Assembly (NCBI RefSeq): GCF_036785885.1
Contig: NC_092314.1
Span: 13,971,638-14,035,637, forward strand
Source of the DNA: Coffea arabica
Taxonomy: Eukaryota; Streptophyta; Magnoliopsida; Gentianales; Rubiaceae
Reading direction: 5' to 3'
Length of the DNA stretch: 64,000 nucleotides
Positions within the stretch are counted from its first letter, which is position 1. The number at the start of each line of letters is the position of its first letter. The position numbers and the translations under genes were made by a program. The notes beneath the pieces were generated by a model. It saw nothing but the letters and a program-made list of their open reading frames with translations, did no database searches and was not told the DNA's origin. This document shows positions 33,001 to 46,260 of this stretch, piece after piece.

Positions 33001-35252
33001 TTAAGGTTCCCAAGTATCTGTTTCTTAATTACGCTTCCGTGTCAAGTTTGCCCCTCACGCATTGGTAGTAGATTTGGGCTAAACTTATCAAACCATATCA
33101 TATAAAAAAATACAACAAATGCACCAACAGCACCAAACCTGCTGCCCCCAATCCCCATGCAATTATATTGTCATGTTAGTCAAATTAGGTTATTTTGATA
33201 TAGAAGAGCTGTGCTACAGTCAATCCCATCGTCCAGAAAGAGGTCGTTTTCCAATGAAATTTTCCATGGAGAAGATGGGTTAAATTGAATTTGGATGCTT
33301 CATCACTGGCAAATCGATGACTAGCTGGTAGACGTGGCTTGGTCCAAAATGAGAATGGACATTGGAATGTAGGTTCTGCCACCAGCCTAATTGCTGAATT
33401 ATGGGCTTTGTTAGTCCCCAAATTGCTTGGGATCCTGGAATGCTGGAGTCGGGTTCGAAACTCGGCATTTGCCTCTTTTAAGGGGCGCCATTTGATCACT
33501 TAACCTAAATTGGATTATTGGAGAACTAAATAACTAATGAAGCGAAATTGAGAATGTTGGTTAGGTCATTTTCGAAATTGAGAAGGAAATTCTTGTATAG
33601 ATGCACTGGACAAGGTATATATATATATATATCAAATTGTCTCTATTTCACTGTTTTTATATTGAACTGCATTGACTTTAAACCAAGAATCCATCTACCA
33701 AATGAGTTAAGGCGATATCAATCATATTACATTCTGGCGCCACGTGGGTTTCACGTGTCATTTTAATTCCTTCTCTTAAAGCAAGCTGAATCGAAAGGCA
33801 CTTGCTTACCTAAAAAGGGATTAGTAACTACTAACTAGTAGCTTGAAAAGGTGGAAAAATCCATCATATGGACATTTATAGGGATAATTTCAGAAATATC
33901 CCTGTGGTTTCTAATAGGCTAATAGCTGCTGTCACGTCCCTTGAGATCTGAATAATTACACTGAAATCCCCCAAAAAGTACGTGTTGGCAATAGTTGCCG
34001 TTGTAAGAACCAGAAGTCTGACAAATATCCTACATTGTCCGTATTGGATTTCTAAAACGAATTAGCTGACAAAAGAAGTCAAATGTCATCTTGATCTGCA
34101 AAATAAAACTTTCAAGGAAGTTGTTTGTAGGAAAATTTTCATATATATCAAGAATAAGTTTCCTTTTTCCTCTTTTAAACACCTTTTCACTAAAGAATTT
34201 GTAGATTTTTCTGTTATAGTCTTTTCTTGATATCAAGGGAGATTAGTAGTACAAAAGAATAAAATCCCTAATTACAACAGCCTGCTAAAGATGTTTAAAG
34301 AGATGACGATGATTTTCACTAACACAGATATCCCTTACTCATGGCTGGAATTTCAATAGCATTATCCATTTTTAGGCAAGCGAAATGTGCTTGTGACCTT
34401 GGACAAAAATGCTTGCCATATAACTACTCTTCCAATGACATGACCTAATGCAACAAACCTTGCTAATTAATACAAAATCGGTTTATATAACGAGTGTCAT
34501 ATGTAAAAGTGTACGACAGACATTCATTAAGAAGTACTTCATGTTTAAAATTTTAAAAACCGTGAAATTACATCGAAAAAGTGTTTAAATGCGGGGATTA
34601 ATAAATTTGATTGTACGCATTTAAATGCTAAATCAGATATAATTAAATTAGGTGCATTCACCGGTGCACTTGGATCATCGGAAAATCTGTGAAAGAGATG
34701 GCTAATGAACATGTACACGAGCAGCAGTACAGACAGATTAAACTTCCAATCTGCATCCTTTAAAAGGGGTGTGACTTAATAAACAAGGGAGGCAAATAAT
34801 GACTTGGACCCCAGTGCATAGAACAAACGTAATTAAGCAGAGATTTAGCCAGAAATAGAAGCCACCCTTTGTGGGCTCAAACCTTAAATCTCAACTCAAA
34901 TCTACTTAATAAAAGTGCAATCAGCGTTAACAGTAGGTTGAGTTGCACTGTTAAACCAACTAACTACTCCAACCCACTCCCCATGATAATATTCCCTCTT
35001 TTTCTTTCTATCTCACCAAACCTGAATTTTCTTTCTTCACATCTCCATACAGAAAAATCATTCTAGCTTCTTTACAAAGATACTAACACAATATAACAAA
35101 CCTACTTTGAAGGTACAGGTGGCACCAAATTTTCTTTTGCAACTTCATCTTTCTTTTCATCTAGATCTTTTGTTCTTTTTGTGTTTTATTAAAACTCTTT
35201 CTGGGCTTTCTTTCTTTCTTCTTTTTTTTTCATATATTAATCAGAGAGAATC
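30053..35252. other. Long intergenic region upstream of the RIC gene
   Basis: No gene supported. Minor open frames (for example 30346-30630 and 31267-31449, minus strand) match nothing I recognise. About 33400-33480, minus strand, contains a B-box-like GAGTTTCGAACCCG preceded by a TGATCAAATGGCGCCCC tract and may be a SINE relic. A T-run followed by AAGAGATTTTATTGAATTG at about 32515 resembles a LINE 3' tail on the minus strand. The last 200 bases, rich in CTTT repeats, are the likely leader of the RIC gene. Confidence 0.4.
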
Positions 35253-38200
35253 ATGAGAGATCATAAGGAAAGGTTTGTATTGCTTCCATTTCCAATGGGA
35301 TGTGATAGTGAGTCAAGCGTTGCAGTGGGCAAGTGTACTCAGCCAAAGAAGCAGAAACACTCATCACAGAAGATTCTTCTTCCTCCAACAACAACAAGTA
35401 TGATCACATCTCAATCTCTTTCAGTTTTGTTTTAGTGTGTATAAGTTTGTGTGCTTTCTCTGTGTTTGTTGTGTGTGCTGTGTGTGAAAGCTGTGTTTGA
35501 TTTGATGTTGCTTCTGATGTTTTGGGGTTGTCTTTTCTTTTCTTTTCTTTTTTTTAATGTTATATTGTTCTTCTAAATATAGGAAGCAACGAAGAAAAAG
35601 AGATTCTCCAAAACAAAGAAGAAAAAGAGACCAAATCAAGAGGAAAAGGGAAAAAGTTAAGGGCTTTCTTAGCTCTTCCAAAATCTGGCCTCTCGAAAGG
35701 AGTCAACAAATTGATGAAGCGGTTGGAAAATATTTCTAGGTTGCTTGGTAAGTTTCTTACGTTTTAATCTTGTTTGGTTTAGAGTTTTGTTTTTGTTAAT
35801 TAAAAACAAATATGAATATCCACCAAAATGCAAGGGGATGAATCTAGGAATTTGATCCTATTCCTATTCTTTTAATTCCAAAAAACAAAATTAAAGTATC
35901 TCTTGATACATGTTAAATAGCAAATATATGTTGATTTTTGGCATGTTATTTTAATAATGTTATCGATAAGAGCTATTTTTTTGACGGTTTGCTAAAAATT
36001 CATAAAAAATTATATGTTCATATCCAAGAATTTAGTATGCTATTTTTTCCACAACATTTCATTCAATTGCTTTTCAAACTGAATTCCTTCGTTTGTTGCA
36101 TAACATCTCTAGAATTACCAGTCAATTTGCTCACTTTTGCCGCATCAATTTGATATGTTACAATTGCGTTTGATTTTTGGAGTGTCGATAAAAAAAAATA
36201 AATAAAGAGTCAGCCACAAAATATTAGGATCATATCTAAAAAAATAAATATGCTGATTTTCCATGACGTGTTCATTCAATTACACATCAAATTTAATTCT
36301 TTTGTTTGTTGCACAAAATCTCTAGAATTAAAGGTCAAAGTCTGCCTGTAAATATTAAATATCCTGATTTTTGCAGCATGATATTTGTATCATTACAAAT
36401 TGCATTGGATTTTTGAGTACCAACCAACCAATAAAAAAATCAACCAGAAAATGCCTAGGATCATATTTAAACAATTAATTTTTACCACATTCTTATTCTC
36501 CCTCATCCCACCCCCCCCCCCCCCCAAAAAGTACAATTGCCAAACTCTACAAGTACCATTTTTTAAGAAGTAAACTATTTCTCTTATGCTATTCATGTAG
36601 TTAACTTGAAGGATTTAAACCCACAATTCTTTTAAAGTACATTTTAACAAAAGTCAAAAAGCATTCAATAAAGTTTGTTAAACAATGTGGCTAGCAAATA
36701 AGAATACAGCTGGAGAATACGTATATCATTACTCCAACAACAAATAATGGACCATCTCCATCAAATATAAGAAGACGAAGCTTTTACTTCTCATGTACTT
36801 AGTTTTGGTGAACCACTTACTACAAGAGAAATATAAATATAGAGTATAAAGCCAAGAAAATTACCAGAAAGGGGGAAAAAAGACAAAAGCTTTGCAAATC
36901 CAACATTTTTTAAATCAAATTATCCAATTTTCAAGCTTTGCAGGACCATATTTTTTTTCTCATTTTCAAGAATGGAAGTTTAAATTCTTAAAATGTTATT
37001 TGCGTTAAAGTTTCCATAAAAATTGATGTACTACGAAAAAAATGAAGAAAACTACACATGTGCTCCTCACTTATTCTATGATTTTTCAAAACATGGATTA
37101 ACTAATCTTCACATGAAAAAGTATGCATATGTGATCACGAGAATGAATTGCAACTTGAAAGCTCTTTAAACAAATTTTCTTGTTTTGTTTCTTTCGGGTT
37201 GGATGTTTCGTGTATTGGTTGATTGATTGCAATGAGAAAGACAACATTGTTACTACTTCAATTGGCAAAATTTTTTAATGGTTTTTAGTGTTTGGATTTC
37301 CAAATAACAAAAATGTCATGTCCTTCTATCCAGATTAACGATTCAATAAAACTTTAATCGAAAAGCACCAAAAATTAAAAAAAGAAACTCCATAAGTCGT
37401 GGGCGAGTCCAATGTTCCATATATAAAACCTATTGGTTTTGGAAAAAAAAAAGAATCCCACTTCAAGATATGGGAAAAATGTGAAAATTGCACTTTGAAC
37501 ACGTAAACTATAAATAAACTGTCACTTTGGTTCTTAAATTTTAATTTTTGACATTTTACTCTTAAAGTATGAAATTCGTCCCGCTTTAGTCCTTAAATGT
37601 AAACCGTGGATACTTTATCTACTAAAGTATGAAATCATCCCACTTTAGTTCTTATACTATGAGTATCACTTGTGTGTGAGTATTCCAATAATTTGATAAA
37701 TCGATGGAATGGATTGGGGTAAATTGTTTAAAATTAAAATTTAAGAACTGAAGGGAGATAATTTCCACATTTTAGGGCTAAAGTGTCCAAATTTGAAATT
37801 TAAGGACTAAAGTAGGAACTTCAATAATTTATGGGTTCAAAGTAAAATTAGTCAAAGGAATATAGATTATTTTTTGGTAGCTAACTCTTTCTATGGCACT
37901 GTTAAGTTAAGAGTAAATCTTATATATATTGATCAGTATCTTTATTTGTGCAAACTAAACTAGTGCAATTTGTATTTTAAGGTTTTTTTGCTTCAAAATT
38001 CATATCTTGTTCTCATGGGATGTCTTAATTCATTTATGAAGAATGCTAAAACTATAGATTAACTGGAGATGGTAACACGTACACTGAATTCCTGCATGCA
38101 TGAATGAATACAGTTCATGTCTTGCTTTAATGAGGGTATTTTTGGGTGGTTAATTAATTTCTATATTATTAGCAGCAGAGATGTCCTTTCAATTGATATA

Positions 38201-39878
38201 AAACCAATTTGATAGAGAAAAGAGGAAGAGGCCAACGTGGGAGAATTCGGCATTAACCCTTATAGGATCTTGATTCCTCAGTGTCTTGAATCGTGGGTTT
38301 TCCTCATGGTGCGAGCCAACTATATTTTTGTAAGCAATTAAATGATTTCCAAGTCAAAATTTTTTGTTTAATTTTCTAACACAAACTTTTTTTAAGAAAA
38401 GAAAGGCAATTACTTGAAACTTTTAACTTTTGTTTTTAATCTTTGGGCATCAAAATGTTGAGTTGATTAATGGACTCAATGGTAACTGAACTCCTAGATG
38501 ACAATTTTTTTTTTTTCAAAATCCTTATTTCAAATTAGAAGAATATAACTTTTAGTTCGTTTTTATGAGACTGAAAACTTAAAACTACATCTTAAAAGTT
38601 AAATTAATGACATTCCAAAATTGATAAAAAAAAAAATTTTATTTGTGGTTGCCACTTTTCCATTTCAAAGCTCTTGGTTTACGGTGATGTATTTAATTCA
38701 GTTTGACATTGTATAAACTGTAAATAGTCTAAATCTTCAATTATTTGGTGAGGTTGGAAGAATTATTTATACAAATCAGAAGTTGTTAAGGTTTAATTAC
38801 AAATATCATGTACCTTTGGTATCATTAGAATCTACATTGGGCACTTATTGCCAACACCTTGTTTAATGATGATTGTATCTAATTTAGTTTGATGTTGTGT
38901 GAATGGTCTAAATCTTCAATTATTTGGTGGGGTTGGAAGAACCATTGATACAAAACAGATGTTACTAAAGTTTAATTACAGGAATCATGAACTTTTAGTA
39001 TGATTAGGACACCAAAAACAATTACTTTTTTTTTTAACAAATCAAGGTACAACATATTAAATTGTTACAATACAAAATGTCTTCTTCATTGCATAGAATA
39101 CCAGTCGGCACTGAAAATGATTGAAATCAAAAACCAATTCAAAAGGACTAAAAAATTTTGTAACAGTTAAACATAATACAAGCTTAGTGGTGGTGTAACT
39201 CTGACTATATTTAGCAGTGATGTAGGATCATCAATCTTTTCTAATTGACTACTCATTGAAAGATTAACCTTTTCATCCAAGCTAATAATGAAGTCTAATA
39301 TAATACTTGAGATATTAGGATAATTGATGGAATGTTGCTGAGGAGGTCATTGTCTAGCAGATAAGATTAAGACTCCAAGAATTAGATATTCTCGATTCAG
39401 ATCTCCATATCCCCTCGCTATTTCTTAAGTTTTGTCCGTCCCGATTGAGGGAAAAATAAGAAAATGGAAAGTTGGCATTTATTATTCAATATGTTTAGCC
39501 TCATGTGTGACAATACAGCATGCATAAAAAATTAAAAATTGCTCCTCTACAAATCTAATTTCCTACATCTTTTTCATTTACATTTTTAGTATTCACATCC
39601 TTTTCTCATGATTTATACTTGGACGTTTACCAGTTGACAATGATGAAGATGAGGAAATTGAAAAAGAAATGGAGATAGGGTTGCCAACAGATGTGAAGCA
39701 TGTTACACATATAGGGTGGGATGGATCCACCACAATCAACCCTATCAAAGGATGGGAAAATCTGGAAGCTCCTGAAATTCTATCTCTACCTTCTATTTCT
39801 CTAAAACAGTTTGAACTTGCTATGGAAGCCCAAGCTGGTGCACCTATTAGTACTGTTGGTAGCACAAACATGAAATAG
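35253..39878 (+). CDS. RIC4: ROP-interactive CRIB motif-containing protein (RIC2/RIC4 type)
   Basis: Three exons, 35253-35397, 35583-35747 and 39634-39878, joined in phase (both introns GT-AG, phase 1), give 184 residues. The start [17 protein letters not shown] matches the N-terminal signature of the RIC2/RIC4 group. The second exon is basic, then [24 protein letters not shown]. The third begins acidic and carries the CRIB core [20 protein letters not shown], which binds GTP-loaded ROP (Rho of plants) GTPases. RIC proteins link ROP to actin or microtubules in polar growth, for instance in pollen tubes and pavement cells. The second intron is long, 3,886 bases, and holds repeats. I am sure of the family and less so of the exact number; RIC4 is the closest I recall. 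Confidence 0.87.
37490..37862. mobile_element. Inverted-repeat element within RIC intron 2
   Basis: Facing arms built on CACTTTGGTTCTTAAATTTT and TTTAGTCCTTAAAT on the left, and their complements (ATTTAAGGACTAAAGTAGG, TTTAAGAACTGAAG) on the right. No coding capacity. Limits approximate. Confidence 0.55.
38694..39010. repeat. Tandem duplication, period about 186 bp, in RIC intron 2
   Basis: TAATTCAGTTTGACATTGT (38694) and TAATTTAGTTTGATGTTGT (38880) begin two copies that share AATCTTCAATTATTTGGTG and GGTTGGAAGAA. The copies have diverged, so the duplication is old. Confidence 0.7.
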
Positions 39879-42800
39879 AATATTATCAATTGCAAAAGAG
39901 ATGGAGAAGAAAGAAGGATCCATTATGGTTGTTTGCTTATATTAGTTAGTGTTTTCATTCATGATTGTATGAAAGTTGGAGAAGAAGCAAACTTTATCAG
40001 TGATAGGAGAAAATGATGCTAGTCATAATGATGATGGTAGTTGATTCATTTCAGAGATGCTCAGTTTTTAAAGAATTTCTCAAGGATTTCAAATATTCTC
40101 TCTCTCTCTGGGTGGTGGATATCCTTGCTTAGAAGAAATTAGCTTGGAATCATTTTACATAATTCTTTGTTTCTATTGTTGTTTTCTGGAATTGATTTTT
40201 TTTTTTTTTGTTTGATTATGAGGTCTGTCAGTTCTTGTAGAAGAAAGCACAATATTTTTGTTTTGCTGGAGAAAAATGTGGTAGTGCTCAAGATAGTACC
40301 AGAATAGTATTTGTACTAGAATCAAATTTTGCAATGCCCTAGAATAAGTGAAATTGTAAACATGTAAGATTTTGAGAATTGCAACTACATTAGCAGTTTG
40401 TCACCCATTGCCTTTTGTTGTGCATAGTCTCCACCTTCAGTGGGCTTCAGTTGCATATTGCATCTCTTCACAAATCACAAACACAATCATAGCCTGATGC
40501 AAGCAATCAAAATCTAACATTCTAATTCTTTTATTTCTTCATTCGAATTGTCAAATAGTCATCTGCCATATAAAGGTTGAAACTCCAAGAATTAGAGGTC
40601 CTAAATTCAAATGTTTCTTCATCCTTTGGCTTCTTAAATCCCACATCTCTCCTATTAAAAACTAAGAAAAAATACGCATCTACCATATAATCTAAATTTT
40701 CGTTTTAGCTTTATGTACTTACAAAAGTATCAGAAAGCGGACTCCATATGTAAAAGGCTGAGATTTTCATGGTATTGGAAATTCTATTACAACTCTATCC
40801 AAAACAACAAGCCACAAGATGAAAATTAAGCACAAAACAAGATTGTTTGCTAGAACCAATACAAGATATAGAAATATGTATATTTGGAGATGTACAACTG
40901 TCATAAAAGTTACAATTTGCTCTTCCTAAAACTAGAAGATAGATTTTAATAAAGGAAAGGCTAGTGCTTTGATGCATTTGATGATTTGTATCATTAACAC
41001 AAATACAAGGTATTGATCTACAATGTTGTGATGTAAGTTTAGCATGAAGGATGTGGATTTTGCCCTTGCTTTTTTTTTCTTCCTTAATAATGATAAATGA
41101 TAAGGGTAAAGTGTGACACTTCTTGTGGTAAACTTTTTCAAAGTCTTATTTCACCCACTATACTAATATTTTTTTAAAAAAAATTTTTGTTTCAAATGAG
41201 TTAGTAAGCTCCTAATGAAAGAATTAGAATTCACTGCATGTAAGCTTCACCCTACATTATGTAGGGGCATATTCATCAATTTGCTCTCAAACAATAAATT
41301 AAGTGGACAAAAGCAGAAGTTGAAAAGTTCAGCTAATTGTTGTACACCTTTTTGGAAATTTTTTTGGAAACTAAGGAAGATATTTTTTTTAGAGACAGAA
41401 AGATGCAAAATAGATGATTTTTGCATTCTTAATAAGTCTTTTAAACAAATAGTAGGAATATTTTAGCAAGAAAATCATTGGATTTATAGTTTGAAGGAAA
41501 AAATAAGAGAATGAAATACCACAAAAATACACAGCAAAACCTTTAGGGATCTATATTGATGAACCAGCAAAGAAGAATAAATAAGAATCAAGAGAAAGAA
41601 AGTTCAAAGAAATTTATTTTATAAATCTTCTTTACCCACTCACCAATGTAGTATACAAAGGTTGTGCTTTGACTACTTTGTTGTACTTCTTTCTCTCTTT
41701 TAATATTTTGTTTTTCCTTTTGACAGCTTTGAATGCTAAACGATCTGAAAACCTTTCAACCGGCAATTACTACATTCCCATCACACAACAAATCGCTGGT
41801 TGTGTGGTGCAAAGTCAATTTTCATGAGTTTCTCCATCAAAATTTGTATATTGATAAGAATCTTGTAATTGAAAAATGGATAAGTGCTCAATCAATTTGT
41901 GAGATATATAATTTTCATTAACTCCTGTATATATTAAAATATTACAGTTTAGTTGATACCAAATTAATAATTAATAGTTAAAATATTACAATTTCCATAT
42001 TAATAATTAAAAAAGATGAACTACACTCCTCTCCATTGCATTGAAGAGAATGTCTCTCCATTGCATCTCAATAAACTTAATTTGGAAATTATTTTTAAAA
42101 ATTAACACCGTCTTAATATATTTGATCGCTTGTATTGATTATATATAAAATTTGGTCTGATTAATCATTACAAATCTCATTACAACTTTGACCCTCTTTC
42201 ACCGTTCAAATGTTTCGCGTAAGTTGAATGTCAAAATATTCTCAAAAGAATATCATTTTTTAATGTATTAATCTAGAGATCAAAAGAAAAAATAATGACT
42301 CTATTGGGTGATTTTATAAAGTCACGATAACTTAGGTATAAACAAATAGAGAGGATCCTAAGCCCAAAAAGATACTCTTTTGTACAAAGATTAGCTTTGA
42401 ATGAATATCCAGCTGACCACCTTCAGTTTGCCAACTGAGGAAGAAATTCAAACACCCTCCTTGAAGCATGTTACCATAGTAGTAATGCTGCCATTGTAGC
42501 TACCACATAATACATACAATACTAATGACAAAATATTATAGCTGTTCCTGCTATCATACATGCAATACTTTGTCTTATACCAACAAAATAATGCGAAAAC
42601 TAACATGTACATAATTTCCTCTTCATGGGAAATAAGTCAAACAGTCCTTAATTCTGTTGAATACTGGAGTATACATACCGACAAAATCTTCATCTTCAAA
42701 GAAGACAGAAAAATTACACTGTATAATGGTACAATTATCTTAAGTAAATTAGGGATAGACTTCAGACTATATTTTCTTCCGTATATGGACTTGAAGTTTG

Positions 42801-43049
42801 ACAGTTTGTTCCCAAGAGAACGGACTTCTCAAATTAGGGAATCCATTATCCTACTCATACTCTTAAATTGGCCTAGTTGGTAAGCCAAAATCCTAAAAGG
42901 ATTAGTCAAGTGTTCCAACAAAACAACAAGCAAGTCCTTGGCAATCCTCCAAATGATGATTTCAGGACTAGATTACACAAAATCCTGTGGAGGGCTCGTT
43001 GTAGGGGACTAGGAGTAGCAGGTCGATATACTTGGAGGTAATAGCATTT
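39879..43049. other. RIC 3' UTR and intergenic DNA between RIC and DOHH
   Basis: The first 450 bases or so are probably RIC 3' UTR (AATAAG-type signal near 40340). Beyond that I see no gene. Open frames such as 41215-41466 and 42560-42883 match nothing. About 42868 a tRNA A-box-like TGGCCTAGTTGG occurs without a B box and is probably a SINE relic. The RIC and DOHH genes are convergent here. Confidence 0.45.
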
Positions 43050-46000
43050 CTATGGAACTAGCTCAACTTTAGGGGCCTGCATGAAGAGATACTGCAGAAG
43101 ACAAATATTTAAGATATTTTCCAGCTGAGAGAACTAGTAATATCAGAAAATTATAATTCGTTCTTCTTACCTCAAAAGACTTGCCCAATTTTTCAAACTC
43201 AAGCATGCTGAGAGCCACTTCACAGCTTTGTGAAACAATAGGCTCAGGATCCTTAGCAAACTCCTCAAGAAGTGAAAGGCATTCATCATCTGTAAAGAGC
43301 AATGGAAAGGACAGCTGAAATTTATAGAAAAAGAGAATAATACAGGACAAAAGGCATAGAGATCATAAGTAGGCAATCAGATTACACAAAACCATTTCAA
43401 GCTTTTTGTGAAACTAAACATAGTTCTATTCATTCTATCTTTGGCGACCTACGTTTCCCGGACTCAGGCATGGGAGACCCTCAACATGGCTACTCTTAGT
43501 GCAAAATGAAGACTGGCTAGGGCAAGGAAATGTGAAGATTCCAGCTAACATAGTTGCTAACTACTTAGGGCCTGTAATCAAATGATTCTAAATACCAGAT
43601 TTTAGCTTTTGATTTCAAAAGAGGTTCCCCTTTCATTGAATTTTTTTTCCCTTAAATTTTTCTGTAAAGGATATGGAGAGGTACTCAATTGAAATAATGG
43701 TGCATAGGTTGGTTGCTTAAAAAGTTGAGTTTGATACTATGGTGGTAATCATGCCTTTTCGTGCAGGGGGGAAAAGTTCTTGGACACAAAATGGAGGAAA
43801 GTAAATAAGGAAAATGCTTCAAAGGGAAAACTAATAATAAAACTGGAACAAAGAAAATAAACGAGAAAAAAAGGTGACAAGCAATGGTCAAAATGTGTGT
43901 CTAAGAATATTCAATATTTATGAGAAGATCCACCTTAGCTTTCATATCACCCAGCTTTGTTCATTGCTTTGCATTGCTACGTAAAAAGAAAAAAAAAAAA
44001 AAAGAAAAAAGGAAAAAAAGGCATTGCCCATTGCTTACGCACAAAGATCTGGTAGACAGCTAACAAAGTAGTGCAGTTTCAGCTCTGATCTTGTCAAGTG
44101 AAAGACACACAGCATTGGAGAAAGAAAATATGCTGTGTCAAGCAATGTCGAATTATTGTTGGTATTCTTTTTCCCCGTCAGTTGACAGCAGAGAAAAACT
44201 AGGTCCATATTATGTAGAGAACAATATTGTCCTTTAAGAACTAAAAAAGATCAACAATCAGATCAACAAATTCCAAGACAAATGGGTCTCCTTACAGTTT
44301 GTGGCTAGGTTAACCTTTTCCTCAGTCTCATGAACAACTAGGAAAACTGATGGAATTTAACGTCATCTACATGTATAATTCTGAAGATATAACATAATTT
44401 CAGTGTAATTGGTGCACTAAACACAATTTCAATGTATCAAATACAAAAGTTTGAAAAGCATAAATAAATTAACTCATCTTCAAACAGACATTTTCTTCTT
44501 TAGAATGAATATTATGGATTTCCACATCTTTAATTCCTTTTCTTCTAGCTTTTTCCTTTTCTTTTTCTTTTCCCTTTTTGTGGTCATGGGTATGTTTAGG
44601 GACATCCTCAGCAAATGTATGAAATGAAGCATAGACAGTGAAAAAGTTCAGCAACAGTCCAGTTTCTATCGCTACAATGATCTCACTAGCTGATGGATTA
44701 ATCATTATCAAGTACCATCAATGCAAATGCATATACTAATTTGAGCTTAAATTTCATTTTAAAAAAAAACACGCATCACAAAGCCAGCTTCACTGCATTG
44801 AGAAAGATCAGCATGATTCTAGCAAATTTGGCCAACTAAAGGCTTTAAAAGTTTCAGGTGTACAGAGGTGGCCAAACCTGCAATAGAACCAAGAGCTTCA
44901 GCAGCTTCATGTCTAACCATTGGATGTTCATTTGTATCTCTAAGTGTTCTCGACAGTGCATCTGAAGCCCTTTTATTTTGTAATTGGCCCAAAACATAAG
45001 CAACCTACAGAACAAATCAAACAAAATTGACGGCCAAAATAGATTGACAAGAGACAAGAAAGCCATTTAAACATGAATTAAAGCCCAAATCAATTAGTTA
45101 GATTGCTGAGGGAAGGTTGGATGACTTCCTTCTACCTCTTTCCTTTTTTTTATTAGAGAAAAAAAAAAAGAAAGAAAATTCACATTGTTCCACTATAGCA
45201 ACAGCATCAATAAAATTGCTCAGATATATAATCTCATTCATTCACATTGTACCAATTATAGCAGATCAAATCCTAGGATTCAAAATTCTAGAACAGTATC
45301 AAATACAATGTTGAAGATGACAACGAAGAAAAAAATAAGGAACCACTAAGAAATTTAATAAATATATACATATGAAGTGATATCCATTCTTTTGTGTTCC
45401 TGGTGGTACCTGTGTCAGACAGAACCTTCACCAGTGAAATATTTGTGTCAAGCACAAGAGTGGGTTTCTTTTTGGCACACTGCACAATTCCCTAATTAGT
45501 TGAAGCTACAATTCCTCTAATTTAGAGTAAAAGGCAACGCCTCCAATTCAAAGCTAAAAAAAATGAAACTGCTAGTAACTAAATCTCTTGGGTCAGCTGA
45601 CACTTCCGGCTTGCACAATTTGATTGTAGCCACATGATATCGTTTAGAGAAGGATATCCAATCAGTATTCAGGATTTTGGAAACTCAAACCTTGTAACAG
45701 TAGGTTTCATAATCCTCTTCACCGTAGTATGTTGATGAAGTTAATCACTAATTCACAGCTGGCAATTGAGCTAAAAAGCAGACAACTTGAACACATAACC
45801 AGTGCAACAAATAAAAGTATAAAACATCCCCAGCAATCTATTTTGTTTACGTCTATGGTCAACCAAAAGGCCTAAGAGAAACTTTGCTTGACAGATTGCA
45901 TAACTAAGTACAACAATGGTTGTAGGCACACTTAGATATTAATGCAAAAAGCTTCTTGATATCTGCTTTTTGACCAGGGTTGGTATGCATGGGTATAGTA

Positions 46001-46194
46001 TATTCAGATGCTTAAAAAAGTTGCTAAATTATATTAGGGCATATTTGTTGTATCAATCTTAGACTCTACCCAAACCCAAGTCTGTAGCTAGTATCATGCC
46101 AATTTTCAAAAACCCTGATGTTTTTGCAAAACATGGTGAGCACAATTTCTCTTTTAAGTAACAATCAGATTGTTTTTTTCTTTTCCTTTATATT

Positions 46195-46260
<66 letters not shown>

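Noticed and set aside
33185..33499. 104-codon minus-strand open frame
   Set aside because: It spans a SINE-like tract with a B box and shows no protein family features.
44469..44711. Lys/Glu-rich open frame on the minus strand
   Set aside because: It lies within the DOHH intron between exons 5 and 6 and has no match to DOHH or another family; low-complexity chance frame.
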